Positions 22,884 to 33,667 of a stretch of DNA of 64,000 nucleotides are shown here, piece after piece. This DNA comes from Xestospongia bergquistia (lineage: Eukaryota; Porifera; Demospongiae; Haplosclerida; Petrosiidae): NCBI GenBank assembly GCA_963965975.1, contig OZ014412.1, positions 7,812,708 through 7,876,707 of the forward strand. The letters run 5' to 3'. Numbering within the stretch: the stretch's first letter is position 1; the number at the start of each line of letters is the position of its first letter. Made by a program: the position numbers and the translations under genes. The notes below the pieces were generated by a model. That model was given only the letters and a program-made list of their open reading frames with translations. It had not been told where the DNA came from and made no database searches.

Positions 22884-23571
22884 GACTAATTTTCTCAAGG
22901 GCTGTACAAAGAGAACAGACAGAGTACAGTGTACTAGGTGTGTTTTGTGGTAAGCAAAGTAAACATTCTCATTACATAATATTACTATATACAATTATAT
23001 TGTAATGTATGTACAAGGTGACTTTATAAATAATACTATTACTACAGTTGTGTATAATACTGTTCATATAATGAACATGTGTTCAAAGGTCAGTCCATTT
23101 TTTGACCTCACTGGATGTGCATCATTATAAGGACATATATGTTAACATTATTCATCATAATGAATGAATATTAAAAGTCTTATAAATATTTAAATTTACA
23201 CTCTTTTGTTTTCATTATCTTTCTGAAGTAAGACAATGAGTTATGAACATTGACCTAAATTGTCAAGTCATATACTGTTAAAAAAGATTTGATATATTAA
23301 CTAATTTTATGGTCACTTAGGTTTCGCACAGGATTACAAACTATATCGAAATGTATACTGTTTTGATTACTAGTTATTATGTAATTGACAGTTCATGTCA
23401 TTCAACAAAACATTTAAGAAGACACATGTGTGATAGATAGTATGACTGTTCTATTATAAAGTTCACAGTGACAGCACTCACACACCGGCCGAGTATTCAT
23501 GAAAATTCTAAATGAAATGATACATTAAACTGAAGTTCACAAACTACAATGACTGAATTAAATGCATTTGA
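22884..23571. other. Spacer with conserved upstream element
   Basis: Upstream region of the 20871 gene, with AGGTCA at 23087-23092 facing TGACCT at 23103-23108 about 205 bp before the start. The remainder resembles the other array spacers. No gene. Confidence 0.6.
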
Positions 23572-24240
23572 TTAAACTTCATCTTCATCGATGACATTAC
23601 TGATACTACTCTCTCGTGTACCACTTACTATTGAATGTAGTGGTATTGTATTACTAGATACAGGAATTGACCAACTATCACTTTCTGACAAAGGATCAGT
23701 CTCAAAGATATAATTTCAGGTGATCTGTATTATCGTGTACATTGTTTTCTTCAGGTTGTTAGACAGTTGAGTCATATGGTGCATATTGTACATGATGTTC
23801 ATCATAGTTGTCTGGATGTTTCATACGATCAGCATTCCAGTTATCATCATCAACTAGTATGTATTCTATATCTTCATGTTCTTCATTATTAGGTATTTTA
23901 CGTTTTCTGTTAGTTTTACAGCTTTGGCAGCATATCCATATTGTTTAAATTGTCCAGTATGGAAAGAATCCAAAACTATTACTTTAAAAATTATTAAGAA
24001 AAATGTGTAATTCATGGTTTTGGGAACACAACCTTCTCCCAAATTGACATTAAAAAAATTTAATGATACTAATATTAGGATAAATAATAAAGAAACTATT
24101 AATATTTTGCTTATATTTTGATTGAATACTGCAATTGTACCACCAAATGCAGCAAACAGTGCAATTTGAAAGAAAGAAATATGGTTCATACCTTCCGGTG
24201 CAAGTATAAATATAAAACAATGATACTCAAGAAAAGATAA
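23572..24240 (-). pseudogene. 3' remnant of a receptor copy
   Basis: Only the last membrane segments and the tail are represented, ending at a family-like stop (23572-23574, DEDEV). Several frameshifts and stops break the tail. The open piece 23866-24189 (107 codons) reads membrane segment 8 and then leaves the family frame. Homology stops at 24240 near the AGFYLFLRI segment. Confidence 0.8.
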
Positions 24241-25121
24241 AATTAATTAAATTAATTGCAAACTGTATAACCATGTATTGATTAAATCAACCAATTAATT
24301 TTTACAGTGATATATTTTTATGCACATTTAATGATACCTGTTTACCAATCCTTACCATCACTACATGGGATAGAAGTAATGACAGACATTAAACTTATAT
24401 AGTAAATTTATATGTTAAAAGGATCCATCATAATTAGCAGTGCATATTCAGTGTCTTCTTGTTATTGAGACATAATTTAAAAGGATCATAATTATAGTCT
24501 GCATGTCATGTATGCTGTTATCTGGATATTCCGTATGATCAGCAACCCATACTGTCATAGGAAATATAGAAGGCTTGTGTGAATTGAATAAAGTTCATGT
24601 TGTGTATTAGCATAATAATATTGACAACAACTTACAAATTTTTGCCCTTGGAAGTAAGCATCATATATATCATCCTCAATACAGAGGTTATTCTATAATT
24701 AACAGAAAAAGAGAGTGATTGAGAGAAAGGGAGAGATAGAGCATGCAAATAAAGACAATTATCATGAGAGAACCAACCAAGAATAGACAAAGCATGTGAT
24801 TTACAATAGTTTTGTAAACAATATTAAAAATTTATTGAATATGTACATGTCATAATAATTGAATTTGTTTCACATATCAGCAATTTTATATAATAATAAC
24901 TAAATAGTAACCAGGACAATATTAATCGTTATAATTATAACAAAATTAGAAATAAAACTAAAATTTAACACAATATTGAAGTTAATACAGAACCATGAAC
25001 GCAAGTATTGTCAAAAATTAATTAACTACAATCTACATTAAAAGTATACGATACAAGTTTCAAACTTACAATTATATACTAACTTTTTAAACTACACTAA
25101 ATAATGTTAATACAATTTAGT
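24241..25121. other. Intergenic, no gene seen
   Basis: AT-rich sequence with a short purine (ga)n tract near 24713-24740. It lacks the duplicated spacer sequence found between the other copies, so the 25122 gene probably has an older, independent 3' flank. Confidence 0.6.
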
Positions 25122-27818
25122 TTAAACTTCATCTTCGTCATAAGCTTCTGTACTGTTAGTACTCTCGTTTGTAGCACTTGCTATTGGGTGTAGTGGTATT
25201 GTTGATCCTTCAGAGCAAGTCTTAGTTCCAATGATATTTGGATTGTCATGAACATTATCTTCTGTAGTTGTTTGAGTTTGGGCAACAGGTAGATCATATG
25301 TCACATATTCTACATGATGTTCATCATAGTTGTCAGGATTTTCCATACGATCAGCAATCCAGTCTTCATCACTGACTAGTAATGGTTCAATGTCTTGATG
25401 TTCTTCATTATGAGGTGAATTGTATCGTCTGTTAACTTCACAATATTGATAACAATTCTCACTTCCTTTGATTATCCAGTAAAAGTAATGAGCAGACAAT
25501 ATGATGCCAAAAATAAAAACAGAAGAAAATAATAAAATTATTTCATAAGAAAGAGATGATTCTTTAATTAAATTTAAAGAATTCATTGATACTAGGAACA
25601 TGAAAATTACCAAATCAAAAAAATTGTGAATATTTTTTTTATATGGACGAAACACTGCAATCATTCCCGCAAACAATGAAAATAATGTCACTTGAGAAAG
25701 AATAATAATACGTCCATCATTTTCATAAGGTATATAATGTAAACACAAGACAATGATTCTTAAGAAAAGATAAAATCCAGCAAAATATCGATAATCACGT
25801 GTGTTATTAGAGCCATTCTTATAGGGTCCAGTGAACATGTCACACAATGATATCAACATTTCTTTTCTTAGATGTAAATAGCTCAATAGTTTATGGAAGA
25901 GTTTTAGTGGATAAAGTTGTATGTAGAGCATTGGTAAGAATATAATGAACACTAACACAATGATAGCAAAGATACCAGCAAAACTATGAGGCCAACCAAA
26001 ATAATCTAGTGTTCCATCATAGAAGAATGCTATGCCATTATCATTTGCATTATTCCATACAGACCATTTTGTAGGATGTAATAGTTGAAGAGAAGTAGCA
26101 GCAAACTGAGTGAAACATAACAGATATATTGAGGCAGTAGAATGAATCAAGCAAGGTTCAATGTTAATCATACGCCAGAAACGTGCTAGTAGACGATGAA
26201 GAGGTCTAGTGATAGTGACTACACACCTAAATCCTTTATCATACATTATAATCCAGGTATAGATCAAGAGTATAAGGACCAGTGGATAGGTTGGTATAAT
26301 AAACCAGAATGATATAGCTTGCAATGGTGTCATGTGTGGTGTCATACATAGCGGATAGTTAAATAAGAAGGCTAAAAAATTAATATTAAAAACACTAGAA
26401 GGCAGCATTAAATAAAAATTATTATGCGCATGTGATGCAACCATAAGAGTTAGTCCAGGATACACTATACTAATCATTTGACAATAGAAGACTACTCCAA
26501 TCATAAAACCATTGGTCAATTGTATGTTGAAGACTATTATAATAAACACCATTATTGTTACTGGTAAGAGTTGTATTAAGAAAAACAATATCTGACCTAC
26601 TAATAGATGTTGATCACACTTGACACATCTATTGAGCTGGTTAATAGGAACTCCATAATCAGAAGCACATGCTCCACACAATCTTCCTGTTCTACCTTCT
26701 GCACAAAATGACAACATTGAGAAGCTTGAAAAATTATTAGAATAAAACAAAGGATAATTATTATAACCAACAGGACAATACCCACCTATATAACTTTGTC
26801 TGATGCTATAAGTTATACATCTGTCAGATGATTTCAATCTAATGTAGTCACTGTGCACATTGCAGTGACAATTATTATTATTAGTTTGATACCTTGAGCA
26901 GCAAAACCAATCTTTATATATAAATTGGCAGTTCATTTTGTCCACTACAAAAGGCCATGTACATGTAAGAGCTGGTGCTAATGTTATCGATATGTTTGTT
27001 TGTAGTGTTTGCACTATTGGTACCTGTGCCTCTACTGAAAGTGTAATGTTACTAGAGTTGGTTATTGTATCATTTAATTTAGAATTAAGTTCTACAGTGA
27101 AATTTTGATTTTCAGAAAAAGATACAGAAGTACACATTTTTTTATTCTTGAAGATTACCAGACCAGATATTATACAAACAATTATATCATTTTTCCAGAC
27201 ATACGTTATGTCACTGCAGTCAATGACTGTTGCATTTATATTAATATGCTGTTCTCCTAACCTGCTTTTAGCGCTGGCAATTAAGTATGGACACTTCGAT
27301 GTCTCAGTACCAAACCTGCTGCCATATTTACCAGAATCTATGACTATATCAAATAACTGGACATTGTAACACATTGATATATATACTGCTGACACTTGGA
27401 AGTCAAACTCTGGATCCCTATTAGGATTGATTTGAATATTACCACAACTATGGAGAACCAGAGACTCAAGGGTAATGTTTGTAGATGATAGAAATAACAG
27501 TCCACTGTGTGAACTACACTTTATAGTTACTGTCTTACCTCCATCTTTAGTAGTAAGACCTACAATAGCAATATTAGACTTGTCTATCACCTTACTGGTG
27601 TTGTCCAATATATAGATACCAGGATACAGGTAGATGACAGTGGAGTTGGATTGTATTCCTTGTAGAGCTAGATTGAGAGTAGCACAATGTTTCTGGTCTC
27701 CTCCATTCCAACAAGAGGTAGTGTTCACACCAAACGATGAATTGACAAAGATCTCGTGCTGCCAGTTAGCAGCAAATGTAAGTGAAGCAAAAGGTAAGAC
27801 AAGAAAAAGCCACAGCAT
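25122..27818 (-). CDS. Full-length beta-helix / Cys-stalk / multi-TM receptor-like protein
   Basis: The start is best at MLWLFLVLPFASLTFA (27818, about 898 aa); the frame extends 33 codons upstream without a signal peptide. Modules in order: signal peptide; beta-helix-like module with CWNGGDQKHCATLNLALQGI; a beta-sandwich-like domain (YVWKNDIIVCIISG, NSSNITLSVEAQVPIV); a Cys-rich stalk of about 100 residues (CTWPF, CCSRYQTNNNNCHC, CITYSIRQSYIGGYCPVGY) ending in an EGF-like CAEGRTGRLCGACASDYGVP. Then come about ten membrane segments, and a tail in which YILV is replaced by EPLLV; end YDEDEV. Only this copy keeps the stalk, so it may resemble the ancestral form. Parallel beta-helix plus Cys-rich plus multi-TM proteins also occur in other eukaryotes, but I cannot name an orthologue. 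Confidence 0.85.
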   Translation of the reverse strand: MLWLFLVLPFASLTFAANWQHEIFVNSSFGVNTTSCWNGGDQKHCATLNLALQGIQSNSTVIYLYPGIYILDNTSKVIDKSNIAIVGLTTKDGGKTVTIKCSSHSGLLFLSSTNITLESLVLHSCGNIQINPNRDPEFDFQVSAVYISMCYNVQLFDIVIDSGKYGSRFGTETSKCPYLIASAKSRLGEQHININATVIDCSDITYVWKNDIIVCIISGLVIFKNKKMCTSVSFSENQNFTVELNSKLNDTITNSSNITLSVEAQVPIVQTLQTNISITLAPALTCTWPFVVDKMNCQFIYKDWFCCSRYQTNNNNCHCNVHSDYIRLKSSDRCITYSIRQSYIGGYCPVGYNNYPLFYSNNFSSFSMLSFCAEGRTGRLCGACASDYGVPINQLNRCVKCDQHLLVGQILFFLIQLLPVTIMVFIIIVFNIQLTNGFMIGVVFYCQMISIVYPGLTLMVASHAHNNFYLMLPSSVFNINFLAFLFNYPLCMTPHMTPLQAISFWFIIPTYPLVLILLIYTWIIMYDKGFRCVVTITRPLHRLLARFWRMINIEPCLIHSTASIYLLCFTQFAATSLQLLHPTKWSVWNNANDNGIAFFYDGTLDYFGWPHSFAGIFAIIVLVFIIFLPMLYIQLYPLKLFHKLLSYLHLRKEMLISLCDMFTGPYKNGSNNTRDYRYFAGFYLFLRIIVLCLHYIPYENDGRIIILSQVTLFSLFAGMIAVFRPYKKNIHNFFDLVIFMFLVSMNSLNLIKESSLSYEIILLFSSVFIFGIILSAHYFYWIIKGSENCYQYCEVNRRYNSPHNEEHQDIEPLLVSDEDWIADRMENPDNYDEHHVEYVTYDLPVAQTQTTTEDNVHDNPNIIGTKTCSEGSTIPLHPIASATNESTNSTEAYDEDEV

Positions 27819-28258
27819 TATCTTTGTGTTTTTAGCAGTATAGATAAGAGCACTGTCGGATCTAGGGCTGTACAAAGCACTGCCTTTATCCTCCATAATA
27901 ATAATATTCATAGTCAATCATTCAAGTTAGCATTTTTACAACCACACCTGTGTTTTAAAATATTATAATACTTGTGACGAACCACGTGTAGCGAATACTA
28001 TGGCAAATCGCCAGGTAACATTGACTTCTTTAAGACTAGTTGCTATTACTCCTCCTGAAAAAGGATGGTATCTGAGATGATGGTCACAGTAGTAGTAGCT
28101 CTTCTACTAGCCTTAACTCTAGCTTTTCTATTGTAACAATAAAAGGTGATTTAAGGAATAAGTCTTAGTTCAATATCTAAAGATTAAGTCAGAGTAATGA
28201 AGTTAAGGTGTTTCATATAATAAATTATTGTAAAATATAAAATATAAAAATTATACTC
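27819..28258. other. Intergenic, no gene seen
   Basis: Boundary between the receptor array and the single-copy genes. Contains the upstream region of the 25122 gene and the 3' flank of the GPCR gene. No repeat or ORF stands out. Confidence 0.6.
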
Positions 28259-29789
28259 TCATTTCGATTGCTTGGTTTTAATTACCTCAGCTCTATCATC
28301 ACTACTACTATAACTGGACAAAGATGAGAAGAACACATGTGATGTGTTCTCTTTTGAATAGTTCTGATATGTCAAAGATCCTTGAACACTTTTCACAATA
28401 AGTGGTCCAGACTCTTCAGTTGAATTCTTGTAACAGATTTTATTATTACAAGCAAAGAGCTTTTCTCGGACTTTTTTTGTCAGCAAAACAAAGAGCAGAG
28501 AATTGACAAATCCCTGACCAGAATCACCAAATCCCTATGGTACTAGTATATATTACATATATATAAAATATCGTAGACTCACTGCAAGATAAACTAATAC
28601 TTGGTGGACGTCGGAGGGTAATTCTGAGTCCATGTATTCATAGACAATGACAATTACAAAAGACCATGTTCTTAGTAATAAAAAAGTAAGAGGAATCAGT
28701 AATAATTTGTAATCAACATTGTGAGCAGCAGTCCGGAAACGTTCCTGACTTAGTCCAAACTGTACAGATGGTTTAAGCTAAAAAATACCAATCATTTCAT
28801 TTATTTGCATGCTAACACAAACTACAATTAATGTTAATTTTAAAATAAATGAGAGCCTAGCTATGTAATCTTAAAAAGTGTTTTAGAACATAATACTGGT
28901 ATCTCTACAGTGTACGTAACCTAAGGTTGACAACAGCATGGCTGTTATTATAAAGTATGCTTCTACTATTGCTGTAGCCATGTTAATTTATAGTAACTAT
29001 GTATACTATTGTAACAACAGTCATGTGTTCATGTGGTGACTGCAATATATATATATTATGGCTATATATTACCTCATTACGTATGTACAACAGAACTGAT
29101 ATATACAGTGTAGGTACAAGGACATAGGTTATTATTATCCATACATCATATCCAATGAATGACAAAAGAGCTTGTCTTTTCCCAGTATTTAAATCAACCA
29201 TCTTCTCTCCACACCATCCTTCTGAGTCAAAAGGGGAATAGCCAAGACGATCAGTGACTAACTCCCATATTACACTAAATAAAGGAATAAGATAAGAAAA
29301 GAAAGTAGTGGCAAGCAAACAGCGATAAGCTGCTTGACGTCTTTGATGGTGAACTATTCTCAAGTATAGATAAGCAGCCATACTAATTGTCCATAGTATA
29401 GAGCCACGAGTGAAATATACTGCAAAGACAGCTTGAGTAATACAAGCATTATTAACTGTTGTTCCTGGATCTTTGAGGATTGGGAGTCCAAACTTGTAAC
29501 TGTTATTTGTGTTATCAAAGTAATACTTATTGAAGTTAACACTGATCCCTACTAAATTAGCAACAGCAACTCCTAAATCCATTATTGATAAATGAACCAA
29601 AATGAGTCGAGGTGTTGTACGTAAACTCTTGAAACCAATATAAGAGACAATTATCATAAGAGATCCAAGAATGGATAGAGAGCACGTGGTTCCCACCAAA
29701 ATCCTCAGTTTTATGTCTGGCAGAACAGGTACCATCTTAGTAGTAGGAGAAATGGTTAGTAAGAACTGTGTAGGCAGCAAATTCGCCAT
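28259..29789 (-). CDS. GPR157 / cAMP-receptor-like seven-TM GPCR
   Basis: Three exons join in frame: 29789-29073, 28777-28583 and 28534-28259, giving 395 aa; all introns are phase 0 with GT-AG ends. The N-terminus is short and no signal peptide is evident. TM1 is LVGTTCSLSILGSLMIIVSYI; TM2 LILVHLSIMDLGVAVANLVG; TM3 follows a Cys (NNACITQAVFAVYF); then ATTFFSYLIPLFSVIW, VWIIITYVLVPTLYISVLLYI, LLLIPLTFLLLRTWSFVIVI and, across the last intron, DSGQGFVNSLLFVLLTKKVR. This TM7 and the overall pattern fit the Dictyostelium cAMP-receptor-like/GPR157 group. The Ser/Thr-rich tail (SSLSSYSSSDDR) could be a phosphorylation target. Orthology to GPR157 is likely but needs a tree. Confidence 0.8.
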
Positions 29790-30028
29790 CTTAAGCTAGG
29801 CTGCTGAGGATGACCTTTGTCCTTAGCTAATTTTTTTTCCTTATTGTGAAATTAATAATTTTAACAATTGGATCATGTCATTGTTTTAAAAACAGATAAG
29901 CAAAGTATTAAAAACAATTAATTACTATTATTTACAACACCACACGGAAGATTTAAAAATAAAGAAAAAAACAATAAAATACATTTATAACAAGATAATA
30001 GATCTTGTATTAAGTTATAGTAAATATT
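29790..30028. other. Short intergenic gap between GPCR and RhoGEF
   Basis: 239 bp separate the GPCR start from the RhoGEF stop. Upstream sequence of the GPCR must overlap the 3' UTR of the RhoGEF gene. Runs of A near 29950-29990 on the plus strand are the only features. Confidence 0.5.
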
Positions 30029-31291
30029 CTAACTTGTGTCATCTAAGTGTAACTTCATTATGTATTCTTTGTCATAAGGTACATCTTGACTAACAGTTCT
30101 TTTAATGTTCTGACCCAATTCATTACCACCAGAAGAGATGACACTCATTATTTTATTGGTAGCTATTGATGGATTAGAACGGACTCGACGAAATCCCTCC
30201 GTCATTACTCCAGAACCACCAGATTGTGGAGAGTAATCTAGATTGTATTGTTGATTAGAATTGAAGCTTGATTTGTGAGACAAGTTTAAACTTCTTGTAG
30301 GACTTGAAGGACTGGTTTTATTAATGGAAAAACCTTCAGGAGGCTCAATAATACCAGACATGCTATCTGATTGAAGATCTTCAGATTCTATTGATAACTG
30401 ACTGTTGGTACGAGGTAAGATTGAGTCAATGGGTGGAGTATCTTCATCTAGAAAATCAGGAGGTGTGGCTGAGCTAGCACTGCTACTAGATGGGGGTGGT
30501 TGCTGTGGCAACGGAGGTGGGGTACCTTCTTCATCATCATCTTCATCAGATTCATTATCATTACTTGTGTCCATACGTTGAAGATGATCGTTGAGTCTTC
30601 TAGCTTCATCTTCATCTTGTGATAACGATAACGGTATCATGTCTAAGTAATGGGTGCTACCATTGGGAAGGGGTGTGATATTGGGTGTGGACTCAGTGAT
30701 ATTCATCCTAATTTGATCATCAGATGGGCTGACAGTAGTGTCTGAGGCCTCCTATGAAAACAAAAATATATTAATGTCATTGTGTACAATCTATAGTACA
30801 TGTACTATAGATATAGATATACATATACTATATATGTACATGTGTACATGTACATGTTAATGTATGTGTATCACCAACTATTACTTATAATATTACAATA
30901 AACATTTCGAGCTAACTTACATCTATCTGTGGAGTTACACTTGGTCCTGACAATTTTCCATCCTCCATCAAAGAGAGAAAAGAATCTATTGAGTTGGATC
31001 ATTAATTAAGGGGTGTGGTTTTATTTTACCTCCATGGGAGGTTCCCTGTGAGGATGTTGCAACAGGTTGTATAGACATATCTGTCTCACCAAAATACAAC
31101 TGTGAAAGGAGACAACAAGAAAACTTTAATAATTAGTTAGTTATATTATATACCAATATTCCTGATAAACCTCTGTGTATTTGTGCTGTTAGTTCAGTTA
31201 ATTGGTACTAATATGTGGAGGGGGAGAGAGAGAGAGAAAGAGAGAGACAGAGACAAAGACAGAGGGGGGAGAGAGAGAGGGGAGAGGAAGG

Positions 31292-31322
<31 letters not shown>

Positions 31323-33608
31323 AGGGAGAGAGAAAGTAAATATATTTCAATAAATTCAAAAGATCTATTACTTGGACATCAGCTACAATTGGTTTCGTAG
31401 GATTTGGTACCATTAATTTAGAAACTTGTGCAGTCAATTCACCAACTAGAGAGAAAATAATAATATTTATTATCTTTATACATTCTAGAATAGTGTAATG
31501 TACTAATATACTGACATAATGTACTAATATACTGACATAATGTACTAATATACTGACATAATGTATTAATATACTGACATAATGTACTAATATACTGACA
31601 TAATGTACTAATATACTGACATAATGTGCTAATATACTAACATAATGTACTAATATACTGATATAATGTATTAATATACTGACATAATGTACTAATATAC
31701 TGACATAATGTACTAATATACTGACATAATGTACTAATATACTGACATAATGTACTAATATACTGACATAATGTATTAATATACTGACATAATGTACTAA
31801 TATACTGACATAATGTACTAATATACTGACTCTTATTGTACCTGTTTCCAACACATTAGCTGTACTATCAAATATTTTAGAGCCAGGCTAAAGTGACAGA
31901 GACAATGATAATAAACAGTTATTAATAACAGGAGTTGACTCCTTACTGGTGGTAATGGAGACACAGATACATTATCTTGTCTGTCAACTCCCTAGAAATG
32001 AAACAAAGAACTCATTAGGACTAATGAATATTAATATGAATATTTAAAAATGAGCAGTTTAGTCTTACATGATTGTACCCTCCCTCTATTTACCTGTAGA
32101 GCTCTTAACATGGTCAATTTCTCTTCTAACAACTTCTGAATACCATCATCTATTTTATTTAGTTGATCTAAAATAAAATAGCAGTAAATCATATTTTATA
32201 TTAATTGTAGAATTAACAATTTTATAGTAAAATTTAATTGAACATAATAAGTCTTACCTCTCAGAGCGAGATTAGACATGAGGGGAGTCAATAAGACTGG
32301 ATTAGAATTTTCAAGTAGTGTTGGAGAGATTGGCTCAGGAGATAGTAACTCCACTATTAAATATGCTTTATGACTCTTTCTCTCTCTCTCTCTCTCTTAC
32401 TTGATGTGCCTTTCATGGCCTTTTCAATATTTTCTTCCCATCTTTTCTTCTCTTGTACACTCTCAGCAGTAAATTCATACATTTGTGCAAGTTTCATTAA
32501 TTGGCTGTTGTTAACAATTAAGAAGGAACGACCACCTACACAACAAAATAAAATACAAAGAGTCAACACTAAACATTTGAGCATTAGAGCAAGTAACAAC
32601 CTCTAGGTATTTGTAATAAATAATCAATTTGTATTTATTTACTATAAGTATATTTTTGTACGACATAAACATATATTAACTATAATAAGTTATAAGGAGC
32701 TGATTGTTCAAATACGCTGACTATAATTTAGTGTTAATAAACTTGGTCACTGTTGTACTTTAAGTACAAGTATTTATGTTCAAGCAGATTACTGTGGTAA
32801 TTCAGTGTTCTATTACCTTTATCACTTGCAAAATGACTTTAAGTACAAGTATTTATGCTCAATCAGATTACTGTGGTAATTCAGTGTTCTATTACCTTTA
32901 TCACTTGCAAAATGACTTTAAGTACAAGTATTTATGTTCAATCAGATTACTGTGGTAATTCAGTGTTCTATTACCTTTATCACTTGCAAAATGACTTTAA
33001 GTACAAGTATTTATGTTCAATCAGATTACTGTGGTAATTCAGTGTTCTATTACCTTTATCACTTGCAAAATGACTTTAAGTACAAGTATTTATGTTCAAT
33101 CAGATTACTGTGGTAATTCAGTGTTCTATTACCTTTATCACTTGCAAAATGTCGTAGTATCATTTCTTTCAATCTAATAATTGCACTAATTTCTTCTCTT
33201 ACTCCACCAATTGATTCAATATAGTAACGTTTCAGTGAAAACTTATCAGAGCCATCCTCAGGATTGCTCAACAGAACTAAAATATCATTGAGAAGAAGAG
33301 CTCTAACTTCGACAGTCCTTCGATGAGAGATCTTCCACATCAAAAGACCTTCATGTATCAACACTCTATTTTCAGATGTCAAGTTCAATTCTTTGTATTT
33401 TTCAGCAATGGGATGTGTGGTCCTCTCTAAGTGAGTGGTGTCCATTCTCAATTGGTACTCATAAAGTCGCTGTCTGTTCTCAGCCTGTTTAACTTGTTTA
33501 TTGACGTAATGACATATGTTCTTGACACAATCTAAAACTGTTGACATTCTCTCATTTTCCTCTTTGTCTTTCTCTGAGTGGGAAGAAAAGTAGAGGAAAG
33601 AACAGAAA

Positions 33609-33667
<59 letters not shown>

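Noticed and set aside
31198..31854. 218-codon minus-strand frame with HYVSILV repeats
   Set aside because: A product of the 21-bp minisatellite running into one true RhoGEF exon and a (GA)n tract.
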